From SAR92 clade bacterium H231 (GTDB lineage Bacteria > Pseudomonadota > Gammaproteobacteria > Pseudomonadales > Porticoccaceae): a DNA stretch of 64,000 bases. Below the pieces are notes generated by a model. It searched no databases. It saw only the letters and a list, made by a program, of their open reading frames with translations, and was not told the DNA's origin. The stretch is from NCBI GenBank assembly GCA_025153775.1, contig JAOALC010000001.1, positions 806,001-870,000 on the forward strand. The letters are read 5' to 3'. Positions 48,841 through 57,962 of the stretch are shown one piece after another. A program made the translations under genes and the position numbers. Within the stretch, counting starts at the first letter, position 1; every line of letters begins with the position of its first letter.

Positions 48841-51003
48841 CTAAACGCTAGAAAAAAACGAATCCCCATTTGCCGCCATCTTCCGCAACTTCTCGGTAGG
48901 ACGATAAAGCTTACTAAGATGCGCATACTTATCGCCACGCTCAACAATAGACTGCAACCCTTCCTCATCCATCCAGCGACAAATACCACCCCTAAAGGCC
49001 GGAAAACCAACCCCATAGATCAACGCCATATCAGCCTCCGCAGGCGAGGAAACAATACCCTCCTCCAGACAACGCACCATCTCCATAGCCATCGAAATCA
49101 GCAACCGATCAACAATTTCCTCAGCAGCAATCTGATGGGCAGGCCCAGCGATCGACTCCAGCAGAGCAACCGTGTCGGGATCAACCAACTTAGCAGGCTT
49201 ACCCTTCTCATTGAGCTCATACCTGTAATAACCAAGACCATTTTTCTGACCCAGACGACCAGTGTTGTGGATGGTTTCAGTAGGCCAGTTATCGCCCTTG
49301 ATATAACGCTCAGGCAGTCCCTCAATCATAGAACTATAGCAATGGATAATAGTATCAATACCAATCACGTCCATAAGATAGGCAGGGCCCATAGGCAAGC
49401 CCCAGGCCTCCATCACCTTATCCACCTGCTGAAAGTCTGCGCCCTCCTTAAGTAGAATCTCCAGGCCAAATGTCATGGCAAAAAGAACCCGATTAACCAA
49501 AAAGCCAGGGCAATCATTGACCACAATAGGCTTCTTACCCAGTCCAAGCGCATAATTACAGACAGCCGCAATGGTTTTGTCTGAAGTCTTTTCGCCGCGA
49601 ATCACCTCCACCAGTTTCATGGCATGAACCGGATTAAAGAAATGCATACCGCAGAAATTCTCTGGACGCTCAAGAGATTCCGCCAGACGATTAATGCTAA
49701 TGGTAGAGGTATTGGACGCAATGATGGCAGTGCTGGCTAACTGAGCTTCCACAGAGGGTAAAACCTGCTTTTTAACCGATTCCAACTCGACCACAGCCTC
49801 AACCACCATATCGCAGTCAGCAATAGCAGCATCGTCCAAAGTTGGGGTAATTTTTGCCATAATCTGTGCTGCGCCCTCTTCACTAAGCTTGCCCCGTTTA
49901 ACAGATTTACTTAGCAGCTTGCTGGCTTCCTGCATACCTAAATCCAAGGCAGAATCAGCAATATCTTTCATAGCCACCGCATAGCCCCGCACCGCATTTT
50001 GGTATGCGATACCGCCACCCATAATACCGGCACCAATAACGCCGGCTAGGCTAACTGGCGCTGGTTTCTCAGATAGCGTGGCGGCATAGCCTCTGGCCCT
50101 TTTAGTGATAGCCTGATCATTTAAAAATAAACCTACCATTGCCCGGGCCTGTGGTGTCTGGGAAATCTCATAGAAGGCCAAATTCTCTAACCTAATAGCC
50201 TCATCACGATCCGCAGAGGCCGCCGTAGTCATTAATTCAACTACCTTTAGAGGCGCCGGATAATGAACCCCAACCTTGCTTTGTATCATTGCCTGGAAGT
50301 TTTCAGAGAGACCAGTTACCTCCTCGGGAGCCTCGGCCAGTGCACTGAGCTTCTGTGTGCGGCGCGCCTGATAGTCACGGCTGCCATCAGCCAGCTCTGC
50401 AAGGAGCTTTAGAGACTCATCGCGGAGAGCCTCTGGTGCCACTACTCCATCAACAGCACCTGCAGCCAAAGCCGCCTCAGGCTTTTGTTGGTTGCCAGAG
50501 GTGACCCATTGCACCGCAGTTGCGTAGCCCACCAAACGGGGCAAGCGAACCGTGCCGCCCCAGCCGGGCAAAATACCCAAACCAGTTTCAGGTAGACCAA
50601 TGGCTGCAGTTGAAGAAATTAGCCTGCAATCACAGGCCAGGCAGATCTCAAATCCACCGCCGAGGGCGAAGCCATTAATAGCGGCAACCGAGGGAAATGG
50701 CATATCTTCTATCTGGGAAAAGAGGCTATTGGCGTGCTGTGCACCTTTGAGGAAATCCTCTTTTGATGCAGCAAACATAGAGGAGAATTCAGTAATATCT
50801 GCGCCCACCACAAACACAGATTTACTGCTGCTCAGCAGTAAACCGCGAATATCTGTGGCATTGGCTAGAATGCTCAGTGCCTGGTGCAGATCAGCCAGAG
50901 TCTCCTGATTAAAAACATTGACCGAACCAGACTGGTTATCAAAGTTAATCTCAGCAAATCCATTTTCGATCGACTTGAGGCACAAGGTTTTTCCACTATA
51001 CAT
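48841..51003 (-). CDS. fadB: Fatty acid oxidation complex subunit alpha
   Basis: Bifunctional enoyl-CoA hydratase/3-hydroxyacyl-CoA dehydrogenase. The hydratase part keeps both catalytic glutamates (GGGFEICLACDCR and GLPETGLGILPG). The dehydrogenase NAD motif is GVIGAGIMGGGIAYQ, and its catalytic His is in MHFFNPVHAMKLVEVIRG; NDCPGFLVNRVL and GPAYLMDVIGID are also standard. I start at the ATG at 51003 (MYSGKTL, ribosome site GGGAAG) rather than 51015; 720 residues. No fadA thiolase follows: the downstream neighbour is the convergent pyrDK fusion, so the beta subunit must be elsewhere. Confidence 0.95.
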   Translation of the reverse strand: MYSGKTLCLKSIENGFAEINFDNQSGSVNVFNQETLADLHQALSILANATDIRGLLLSSSKSVFVVGADITEFSSMFAASKEDFLKGAQHANSLFSQIEDMPFPSVAAINGFALGGGFEICLACDCRLISSTAAIGLPETGLGILPGWGGTVRLPRLVGYATAVQWVTSGNQQKPEAALAAGAVDGVVAPEALRDESLKLLAELADGSRDYQARRTQKLSALAEAPEEVTGLSENFQAMIQSKVGVHYPAPLKVVELMTTAASADRDEAIRLENLAFYEISQTPQARAMVGLFLNDQAITKRARGYAATLSEKPAPVSLAGVIGAGIMGGGIAYQNAVRGYAVAMKDIADSALDLGMQEASKLLSKSVKRGKLSEEGAAQIMAKITPTLDDAAIADCDMVVEAVVELESVKKQVLPSVEAQLASTAIIASNTSTISINRLAESLERPENFCGMHFFNPVHAMKLVEVIRGEKTSDKTIAAVCNYALGLGKKPIVVNDCPGFLVNRVLFAMTFGLEILLKEGADFQQVDKVMEAWGLPMGPAYLMDVIGIDTIIHCYSSMIEGLPERYIKGDNWPTETIHNTGRLGQKNGLGYYRYELNEKGKPAKLVDPDTVALLESIAGPAHQIAAEEIVDRLLISMAMEMVRCLEEGIVSSPAEADMALIYGVGFPAFRGGICRWMDEEGLQSIVERGDKYAHLSKLYRPTEKLRKMAANGDSFFSSV

Positions 51004-51121
51004 AGGGCTTCCCATTGACGGTTAAAATTTTCGAGACCGACATTCTAACTTTGTAAAAACATTAGTCTATGATTTACTGCCAGAGAATAACCACTATTGA
51101 CAATACTGAGCCGAACCTCTG

Positions 51122-52522
51122 ATGAATCTTCGTGAAACAATGTTAGCTGAACAACAGCTAAAAGCCCTTTTTGAGCAGGCCAAGGGCTATGCTTTTGAGT
51201 ATGCAGAGGCAATTGCAGATCGGGCGGTCTTCCCAACGCCGCAAGCGATCGCAGATTTAGAGCAGTTTGTTGAAGCTATGCCAGGCCATCCTGGGGATGC
51301 CAGCAGTATTCTGCAGCAACTCCATGACTATGGTTCCCCCGCGTCTGTGGCACAGACCGGTGGCCGTTATTTCGGCTTTGTGAATGGCGGCATTATACCT
51401 GTGACACTGGCTACCAAATGGCTGACAGATTTTTGGGATCAGAATACCGCGCTGCAGCTGATGTCACCTATTACTTCCAAGCTGGAAGAGGTCTGCCAGC
51501 GCTGGCTGCAGCAGTTACTGGGTTTGCCAGATACCACAGTGGCGGGGTTTGTCAGCGGCACCTCCTCTGCAATCTTTTGCGGTTTGGCTGCAGCTCGATT
51601 ACGCATCTATGGCAACCATGGTTGGGATTTCAATCAGCAGGGCCACAATGGTGCGCCACCCATTCGTATTATTGCTGGCCGCCATACCCATGGCGCCGTG
51701 ATCAAAGCCATAGCGCTACTGGGGTTTGGGTTGGACAATATTGAATGGGTCGAGGGGGATGACCAGGGACGTATTGATCAGAACCAGATGCCAGAGCTAG
51801 ATGCTACCTGTATTGTGATATTGCAGGCTGGCAATGTGAATTCCGGTGCCTTTGACCCCTTTGATCAGATCTGTGATAACGCCAACGCTGCGGGTGCCTG
51901 GGTGCATATAGATGGTGCCTTTGGTCTCTGGGCTGGCGGTACAGAGCGACTTAAACATCTGACTCAGGGCATGGAGAAAGCCCATTCTTGGTCTTTGGAT
52001 GGTCATAAAACCCTAAATACACCCTATGACAGCGGAATCCTGCTGTGTCGAGATAAAGAGGCTCTGGTTACAGCGTTGCAGGCTTCTGGCGCCTATCTAA
52101 CCTCCAACTACGGTGAGCAGCGGGATGGCATGATGTACACCCCAGAGATGTCTCGCCGCGCCCGTGCAATTGAGCTGTGGGCAGCCCTTAAATATCTGGG
52201 TAAATCCGGTGTGGATGAACTGGTCTATGGTCTGCATCAGCGAGCAGTACAGTTTGCTGATGAGCTTAAACAGGCTAATTTTACTGTTCACAATGATGTG
52301 GTGTTTAACCAGGTTATCGTATCCCCCAGTGATAATGACGGCACTACTATGGCAGTGCTTGAGCAGATTCAATCAAGCGGCGAATGCTGGGTGGGAAGCT
52401 CAGTCTGGCAGGGCAACAAGGTTATTCGAATCAGTGTCTGCTCCTGGATGACCAGCCCGGAAGATATCAGTCGATCGGTGCGGGCTTTTATCCATGCTCG
52501 AGAGCTGATTTGCGGAAAATAA
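51122..52522 (+). CDS. Pyridoxal-phosphate-dependent decarboxylase (group II)
   Basis: PLP enzyme of the aromatic-amino-acid/glutamate decarboxylase superfamily. Lys296 in SLDGHKTLN is the PLP-binding lysine; Asp264 in HIDGAFGLW contacts the pyridine nitrogen, and GRHTHGAVIKA and GFVSGTSSA line the cofactor site. At 466 residues it is a complete enzyme, but the substrate cannot be named; the fold also covers sphingosine-phosphate lyase and tyrosine or aspartate decarboxylases. The start has only a weak ribosome site, and ATG at 51140 is an alternative. It overlaps the convergent methyltransferase by 35 bases at its 3' end. Confidence 0.87.
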   Translation: MNLRETMLAEQQLKALFEQAKGYAFEYAEAIADRAVFPTPQAIADLEQFVEAMPGHPGDASSILQQLHDYGSPASVAQTGGRYFGFVNGGIIPVTLATKWLTDFWDQNTALQLMSPITSKLEEVCQRWLQQLLGLPDTTVAGFVSGTSSAIFCGLAAARLRIYGNHGWDFNQQGHNGAPPIRIIAGRHTHGAVIKAIALLGFGLDNIEWVEGDDQGRIDQNQMPELDATCIVILQAGNVNSGAFDPFDQICDNANAAGAWVHIDGAFGLWAGGTERLKHLTQGMEKAHSWSLDGHKTLNTPYDSGILLCRDKEALVTALQASGAYLTSNYGEQRDGMMYTPEMSRRARAIELWAALKYLGKSGVDELVYGLHQRAVQFADELKQANFTVHNDVVFNQVIVSPSDNDGTTMAVLEQIQSSGECWVGSSVWQGNKVIRISVCSWMTSPEDISRSVRAFIHARELICGK

Positions 52523-53159
52523 TCACATCATTGGCGATATAGTCGACCTGGGCACCCCAGATATCAGCCAAATAATTAAACGTGGCGACTGAGAAAAAGC
52601 TGATATGGGTAGGGTCATTTTTATAGTGCCAGCCCATAAAACTCTGCTGATCTTTTACCAGCTTGGTCATTAGCCCCAGATAACCACCGGGGCGAATCAT
52701 GGCCCAGAGTCTGTCCAGTTCCTGTCTTGGGCTGGATAGATGCTCGACCACTTCAGTGCCGGTAATAAAGTCATAGCTACCCTGCAACAGCAAGGGATTG
52801 TCGGCATAGTAGATATCGAAGAGCGCCAGTTGATGGCCCTGCTCCTCCAGCATTAGCGATAGGGTTGGTCCTGGCCCACAGCCAAAATCCAACCCATAAC
52901 TCTGAGCCTCTAGACGCTCCACCAGTGGCTCTGCTAATCGGCTGAGGAATTTTCGGTAGCTTTGATCATCCGGGGAGTTCTGGTGCTGGTCATAGACGGC
53001 TTTTTCATCTTCGGGGCTAAGATGTTGATCGCTGGGGACAAACACCAGAGAGCAGTCTGAGCAGCATAAATAGTTGCGCCTTTTTTCAGTGCAATAGTTC
53101 GATATTGACAAGCCGGAGCACAGAGGGCACTGGATGCTGCCCCCAATCTCTAAATTCAC
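52488..53159 (-). CDS. SAM-dependent methyltransferase with N-terminal zinc ribbon
   Basis: Class I methyltransferase of about 223 residues. Two Cys pairs, CPLC (11-14) and CSDC (33-36), form a probable zinc ribbon; the SAM-binding motif I is GLDFGCGPGPTLSLM (89-103), followed by LALFDIYYAD and TEVVEHLSSP, and the end has HISFFSVATFNYLA. The open frame runs back to 53300, but that overlaps iorB, and the GTG at 53159, ten bases after the iorB stop with GGCGGG upstream, is a more sensible start. Substrate is unknown. Placement right after iorB suggests a three-gene unit iorA-iorB-methyltransferase, perhaps a maturation factor, but no evidence beyond position. Confidence 0.78.
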   Translation of the reverse strand: MNLEIGGSIQCPLCSGLSISNYCTEKRRNYLCCSDCSLVFVPSDQHLSPEDEKAVYDQHQNSPDDQSYRKFLSRLAEPLVERLEAQSYGLDFGCGPGPTLSLMLEEQGHQLALFDIYYADNPLLLQGSYDFITGTEVVEHLSSPRQELDRLWAMIRPGGYLGLMTKLVKDQQSFMGWHYKNDPTHISFFSVATFNYLADIWGAQVDYIANDVIIFRKSALEHG

Positions 53160-53169
53160 CTCTGCCCGC

Positions 53170-55362
53170 CTATACCAAAACCAGGGGCATTGAGCTAAGA
53201 CGCACGCCAGTGGCCCGATAAACAGCATTAGCCACTGCAGGCGCCACTGGGGGAAGACCTGGCTCACCCACACCGCTCGGGGCCTCCTCGCTCTCAACAA
53301 TCAGAACTTCGACTTCAGGTGCCTCACTGATACGCAGCATTTTATAATCGTGGAAATTACTTTCTTTAACTGCTCCGTTTTCAATCTCAATATCGCCATA
53401 AAGCGCTGCGGTTAGACCGTACATAATAGAGCCTTCCATCTGCCCGCGCACTATATCCGGATTCACCACCTGACCGCAGTCAATGGCACAGAGCACGCGA
53501 TGGACGCGAATCTGATTGTTCTCAACCGACACCTCCGCTGCCTGAGCTGCATAGGAGTGGAAAGAGCCATGGGCAGAGACACCTATATGGTGACCCTCAG
53601 GAATATCCCAGTTCTCTAGCCCTTTCTGAACAGCTTGCAGAGCGCCAAGTAAGCGCGGATTGCCCTGCAGGTTTCGTCGGCGGAACTCAAAAGCATCCAG
53701 GCCCGCCTGCTCAGCGAGTTCGTCCATCACTGTCTCTTTGGCAAAGGCAGTGAACGAGTGCCCGACCGAGCGCCAAGCTGCCAGAGGAAGACCGTGGTTA
53801 ACCGAGGCGTGTCGCAGCTGCTTGTTGGGGAAGTCATAGTCGTCAACCAACCCCTCTACACCGCCACCATCAATCACCCAACCATCAAAGATACTCTCTG
53901 TGGCATCTACCAGTAAGTCGTTGATTCCCTTGGGTACTGAGGGCAGTGCCCCAGGCAATACACTAGCCACTGTATGGGGCGTTAGATCTCCACCAGCTCG
54001 CGCTGCATCCCAGGCGGTAACTAGGCCCCTTTCGTCTATACCAGCATTGATCTGCATCACTGACGCCTGGCGAAACCAGCCATTTTGTACATCATTTTCT
54101 CTGGTCCAGACCAGTTTAATGGTCTTATTTGTTGCCACCGCAACCTGGGTAGCCTCAGCAACATGACTGAGCTGCCCACGCCGACCAAAACCACCGCCAG
54201 AGAAAAGGCTATTTACGGTTACTTTATCTACTTGCACATCGGCATGCCTGGCCACCAACCCGCGAGCAACGCCTGGGCTCTGTGTACCAGCCCAAAGTTC
54301 GGCCTGATCACCGGTAATTCTCACCACCGCATTAACAGGCTCCATGGGAGTATGAGCTAAATAAGGGGTCCAAAACTCCCGATCTATCTGATGTGCCGCT
54401 GACAACATACCGTCCTCAATACTACCGGAAATCTCGGTATCGCCAGCGCCGCTATTTAATGCATCCTGATAATCCGCCTTAATCTGGGCGCTGCTAAACT
54501 TTGCAAGCTCAGGCAGATCCCAGGAAATATCCAATGTTGCAGCCGCTTTTTTGGCTTTCCAGAATGACTCAGCAACCACAGCAACACCTGAATCAATCTG
54601 CACAATATCAGTTACGCCGGCCATTGATCTGGCGACACTGTCGTTCACTGATTTAACCCTGCCGCCAGCCACAGGACTGCGGCTCACAATGGCGTAATAA
54701 AGGTCGGGCAGATCCACATCTACCCCGTAGGTCGCTGTGCCAGTAGATTTTGCTAACGCATCATTGCGAGCAATATCACTGCCAATATATTTAAAATCGG
54801 CCTTGGGTTTTAAAGCTGTCTCTGTGGGAAGCTCCAATGTTTGAGCTGTGCCAATAAAGTCACTGTAGGGCAGGCCTGTACCATTGCTGAGAATATAACC
54901 ATCTTCTGTAGTCAGAGAGTCTCTACTGACCCCAAGATCAATTGCAGCAGCGGCCAGCAGAAGAGCTCTGGTATCTGCGGCTGCCTGACGCAGTGGTAGA
55001 TAATGCACTCGCATTGAGGAGCTGCCGCCAGTACCCTGAACCCCATATTCCGGGTGCTTGTAATCATCATGCACTGAGGCAAATTCCACTTGGATGTCCT
55101 TCAGGGGAATATCTAGTTCTTCGGCTATCAATGTAGCCAGCCCCATATAGATACCCTGGCCCATCTCATCTCTGGGACTGTAAAAAATGACCCGGTTATC
55201 TGCAGTGAGTTGGATAAAGGCGTTGGGCGCAATAGCACCTGCACCTGGCATCACTGCCGGTGTATGCGTGCCGGAAGTCGCCACATAACCAATCAATAGG
55301 CCGCCACCAACAATGCCAGTTGCCTGTAAGAATCCGCGTCTCGTCAGTTGAATACCGCTCAT
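53170..55362 (-). CDS. Molybdopterin-binding oxidoreductase, IorB-like large subunit
   Basis: Xanthine-oxidase-family Mo hydroxylase large subunit, similar to isoquinoline 1-oxidoreductase beta. A twin-arginine signal ([10 protein letters not shown], residues 8-17) predicts folded export with cofactor. Moco-binding blocks are visible: [29 protein letters not shown] region, [32 protein letters not shown], and the catalytic Glu in [13 protein letters not shown] near the C-terminus. Residues about 205-320 match a first aldehyde-oxidase domain ([27 protein letters not shown]). The partner iorA lies upstream with a 4-base overlap. No XdhC-like maturation factor is nearby. Substrate unknown; aromatic heterocycles or aldehydes are possible. 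Confidence 0.9.
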   Translation of the reverse strand: MSGIQLTRRGFLQATGIVGGGLLIGYVATSGTHTPAVMPGAGAIAPNAFIQLTADNRVIFYSPRDEMGQGIYMGLATLIAEELDIPLKDIQVEFASVHDDYKHPEYGVQGTGGSSSMRVHYLPLRQAAADTRALLLAAAAIDLGVSRDSLTTEDGYILSNGTGLPYSDFIGTAQTLELPTETALKPKADFKYIGSDIARNDALAKSTGTATYGVDVDLPDLYYAIVSRSPVAGGRVKSVNDSVARSMAGVTDIVQIDSGVAVVAESFWKAKKAAATLDISWDLPELAKFSSAQIKADYQDALNSGAGDTEISGSIEDGMLSAAHQIDREFWTPYLAHTPMEPVNAVVRITGDQAELWAGTQSPGVARGLVARHADVQVDKVTVNSLFSGGGFGRRGQLSHVAEATQVAVATNKTIKLVWTRENDVQNGWFRQASVMQINAGIDERGLVTAWDAARAGGDLTPHTVASVLPGALPSVPKGINDLLVDATESIFDGWVIDGGGVEGLVDDYDFPNKQLRHASVNHGLPLAAWRSVGHSFTAFAKETVMDELAEQAGLDAFEFRRRNLQGNPRLLGALQAVQKGLENWDIPEGHHIGVSAHGSFHSYAAQAAEVSVENNQIRVHRVLCAIDCGQVVNPDIVRGQMEGSIMYGLTAALYGDIEIENGAVKESNFHDYKMLRISEAPEVEVLIVESEEAPSGVGEPGLPPVAPAVANAVYRATGVRLSSMPLVLV

Positions 55363-55877
55363 GACTGAACTCCCTCAGCATCTGAACTGGTGACCGGAAT
55401 AGCGACCTGAACAGCACCTGGTTGACTCTGTTCTGCCACAGTCAAAATCGCATTTTTAATTCTTGGGTAGCAGCCGCAGCGACAAATATTCCCTGCCATA
55501 GCAGATTCAACCTGAGCTTCACTGGGATTCGGATTATCGCTGAGTAGAGAGGCTGCACTCATAATTTGCCCAGACTGGCAGTAGCCGCACTGGGGAACAC
55601 CCTGATCCACCCAAGCCTGCTGCAGGGGATGGAGATTATCCGGCGTACCCAGGCCTTCAATAGTGGTAATTGATTTGCCGGCCACCGCGGCCACCGGAAG
55701 AACACAGCTTCGTTGCGCTCTGCCATCCACATGCATGGTACAGGCTCCGCACTGGGCCATACCGCAACCGAACTTTGAACCGGTTAGCTTAAAGCTGTCT
55801 CGGATCACCCAGAGCAATGGCGTATCCGGTTCATCATTGGTTTGAACCAGCTTGCCGTTAAGCGTAAATTGAATCAT
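55359..55877 (-). CDS. [2Fe-2S] subunit of Mo hydroxylase, IorA-like
   Basis: Small subunit with two iron-sulfur clusters that passes electrons from Moco to a cytochrome or other acceptor. The N-terminal plant-type cluster has cysteines in KFGCGMAQCGACTMHVDGR and a later RSCVLPV; the second all-helical domain has PQCGYCQSGQ and NICRCGCYPRI. These are the standard motifs of the xanthine-oxidase small subunits, with 172 residues. The C-terminal tail beyond about 145 is Ser/Val-rich. No signal peptide is visible, so export with the Tat-targeted large subunit is likely. Overlaps iorB start by four bases. Confidence 0.93.
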   Translation of the reverse strand: MIQFTLNGKLVQTNDEPDTPLLWVIRDSFKLTGSKFGCGMAQCGACTMHVDGRAQRSCVLPVAAVAGKSITTIEGLGTPDNLHPLQQAWVDQGVPQCGYCQSGQIMSAASLLSDNPNPSEAQVESAMAGNICRCGCYPRIKNAILTVAEQSQPGAVQVAIPVTSSDAEGVQS

Positions 55878-56028
55878 ATCTCTCCCCTAACCAATAATTT
55901 TGTTTAGTTTAGCGCCTCTTGAGGGCACCTTAAGGGCTTATTTAACCACTTGATCCAGGGTTGTACGCTATTAAATGTTATAGGTATCTATTGCAGGCAT
56001 TAAAATTGCCCTATGTGATGAATTCGCA

Positions 56029-56057
56029 TTGACGGAAACCGGCTCTGTCAGTATTAT
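56029..56057 (+). promoter_or_regulatory. Promoter of the tRNA-Pro/Arg/His operon
   Basis: TTGACG (56029-56034), a 17-base spacer, and TATTAT (56052-56057), directly followed by GCGCGC. The GC-rich discriminator is typical of tRNA and rRNA promoters under ppGpp control. The tRNA-Pro gene begins 36 bases downstream. Confidence 0.7.
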
Positions 56058-56092
56058 GCGCGCTCTCGAAAGAGACCGCATGGAGACACATT

Positions 56093-56169
56093 CGGGGATT
56101 AGCGCAGTCTGGTAGCGCGCCTGCTTTGGGAGCAGGATGTCGGGGGTTCAAATCCCTCATCCCCGACCA
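56093..56169 (+). tRNA. tRNA-Pro (anticodon TGG)
   Basis: A 77-base cloverleaf including an encoded CCA end. Acceptor CGGGGAT pairs with ATCCCCG, the anticodon stem-loop is CCTGC-TTTGGGA-GCAGG with TGG, and the T arm has GGGGGTTCAAATCCCTC. First of three adjacent tRNA genes. Confidence 0.97.
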
Positions 56170-56187
56170 TTTGTCGGCTTTTATTGT

Positions 56188-56264
<77 letters not shown>

Positions 56265-56304
56265 CTTCTCAAGTGGGGCACGTCAGCGGCAGTCAGCTCT
56301 TAAT

Positions 56305-56381
56305 GGTGGACGTAGCTCAGTTGGTAGAGCCCCGGATTGTGATTCCGGTGGTCGCGGGTTCAATCCCCGTCGTCCACCCCA
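56305..56381 (+). tRNA. tRNA-His (anticodon GTG)
   Basis: GTGGACG pairs with CGTCCAC, with the extra G(-1) opposite C73 that marks tRNA-His. The anticodon loop TTGTGAT gives GTG. CCA is encoded. It is the last gene of the cluster, and the crotonase-family gene converges on it 16 bases away. Confidence 0.97.
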
Positions 56382-56396
56382 TTTTCTCTTAATTTT

Positions 56397-57146
56397 TTAT
56401 TTACTGCTGATCTTTTCGATCATCGCGTCAATTGAATCTCGCGCATAGGGCTGGTTAATCGACCAAATCTGCTCGGTGGTCTCAATATCCAATATTTCTT
56501 TATGGCTGTTTGTGCCCCCTGCCTGCCGCAATGTTTGCTTGGTGCGCAGCAATAGCTCTTTGGGTAGATCGCGTATATTGGCAGTAAAGGCAAAAGCCTC
56601 CTCAAGTAGCTGGTCTGCCGCAACAGATTTCCAGGCCAAACCCTTTTCAACCGCCTCAGTGCCGCTGAGAGATTGCGAAAACAACAGCATGCCTGCCGCC
56701 GTATTCCAGTTGGCTAGCTGTCGCAACATCCAGGTATTGCCGCCCCCCGGATGTAATCCCAGGCCAAAGAACCTTGGCTCAAAGCGCGCCTGTTCAGTGA
56801 CTATGCGCACATCGCAGCCAACAGCCATATTAAAACCGGCCCCCACAGCTGGGCCGTTAACGGCGGCGATGGTTGGCAGGGTACAGTTGGCTATACTTAG
56901 GAAACCGCTGTAAATGGTTTCCAGAGTCTCTCGGTTGGGGGTTAGGTCTTTTAACTGACCGCCGGCACAAAAGGCTCGGCCATTACCAGTGACAATTAGC
57001 GCCTTTACCTCTGGATCTTGCTCAGCCTGAGCCACGCAGTCAACAATCTGCTTACACAGCTCGATCGTCAGCATATTGCGTTTATCCGGATTGTTCATTG
57101 TAATCAGTGCGATATTGTCGCGAACTTCAAAGAGGACTAAAGACAT
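56397..57146 (-). CDS. Crotonase-superfamily protein lacking both usual catalytic glutamates
   Basis: Enoyl-CoA hydratase/isomerase fold of 249 residues: the oxyanion-hole region RAFCAGGQLKDL and NGPAVGAGFNMAVGCDVRIV are clear. However, the two glutamates of true hydratases (rat E144 and E164) align with Asn106 (AGFNMAV) and Phe126 (EPRFFGLGL), so hydratase activity is doubtful. It could be an isomerase, hydrolase or decarboxylase of the superfamily, or a non-catalytic acyl-CoA binder. The ATG at 57146 (AAGGAA six bases upstream) is chosen; the open frame starts 13 codons earlier without a ribosome site. It is divergent from the GDPD gene across 71 bases. Confidence 0.88.
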   Translation of the reverse strand: MSLVLFEVRDNIALITMNNPDKRNMLTIELCKQIVDCVAQAEQDPEVKALIVTGNGRAFCAGGQLKDLTPNRETLETIYSGFLSIANCTLPTIAAVNGPAVGAGFNMAVGCDVRIVTEQARFEPRFFGLGLHPGGGNTWMLRQLANWNTAAGMLLFSQSLSGTEAVEKGLAWKSVAADQLLEEAFAFTANIRDLPKELLLRTKQTLRQAGGTNSHKEILDIETTEQIWSINQPYARDSIDAMIEKISSK

Positions 57147-57217
57147 GGAAGGTTCCTTTAATTTTTCCTGGCCCAAGGATACCATTAGCCCTCTCAGTAA
57201 TGAATCAGGTTACCTTT

Positions 57218-57955
57218 ATGATCCATCCCAGCAAGCTCGTTGCTCATCGCGGGTTTCAAGCTAAGTATCCAGAGAACACAGCATTGTCTCTTATCAAGGC
57301 TATAGAGGCCGGTGCACTTTTTATTGAGCTGGATGTGCAATTTAGCGGGGACCAGCTGCCAATTATCTATCATGACAGTGATTTGCAGCGGGTTAGCGGC
57401 CAGTCTGGCTCTGTATTGTCGCTGTCAAGAGCAGAGCTGCTCGGCTGTTCTGCCTATGAGCCACAGCGGCTGGGTGACAGCTTTATCGCTGAGAAGATTT
57501 CGCCATTAGAAACTCTGGTGGATATTCTTGTGGCTCATCCCCAGGTCAGTGCTTTTGTTGAGTTAAAAGAAGAATCGATAGCGCACTGTGGTCGGGCATT
57601 AATGATTGCGTCAGTGCAGGAGATTTTGCGGCCGGTGGCACAGCAGACGGTGCTAATGAGTTTTGATTATCCCCTGGCCATTGCCGCGCGAGAGGCTGGC
57701 TGGCCTAGGGTTGGTTTGGTGCTGCAGAGCTGGGACGATCTAGATCAGGCTGATGTGGCGCTGGCGCAGCCAGATTATATTTATACCAACCATACCAATA
57801 TTCCTGGGGATTGCGATTTAACCAGTATCCCTATTTTGAGCCATGCCCTACTGGTTACCTATGAGGTAGGTAACCAGGAGCTTGGCCAGAAGCTGCTGGC
57901 GCGTCATGTGGATATGTTGGAGACCTTCGAAATAGAGGCTATGCAAAGCCCCTGA
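57218..57955 (+). CDS. Glycerophosphodiester phosphodiesterase
   Basis: GDPD-family enzyme hydrolysing deacylated phospholipids to glycerol-3-phosphate and an alcohol. Motifs: VAHRGFQAKYPENT (His10, Arg11, Glu19), FIELDVQFSGD with the metal-binding Glu and Asp, IIYHDSDLQR with the catalytic His, and FVELKEE. No signal peptide, so a cytoplasmic UgpQ-like enzyme is likely. The frame opens at 57107, overlapping the neighbour; ATGs at 57200 and 57218 are possible, and CAGG precedes the latter at a fitting distance. Product 245 residues. Ends seven bases from the convergent cysS. Confidence 0.9.
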   Translation: MIHPSKLVAHRGFQAKYPENTALSLIKAIEAGALFIELDVQFSGDQLPIIYHDSDLQRVSGQSGSVLSLSRAELLGCSAYEPQRLGDSFIAEKISPLETLVDILVAHPQVSAFVELKEESIAHCGRALMIASVQEILRPVAQQTVLMSFDYPLAIAAREAGWPRVGLVLQSWDDLDQADVALAQPDYIYTNHTNIPGDCDLTSIPILSHALLVTYEVGNQELGQKLLARHVDMLETFEIEAMQSP

Positions 57956-57962
57956 CAACCAG

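Noticed and set aside
53160-53300. Long form of the methyltransferase starting inside iorB.
   Set aside because: The extra 47 residues are the shadow of the iorB C-terminus in another frame and carry no methyltransferase sequence; the zinc ribbon begins after the proposed GTG.
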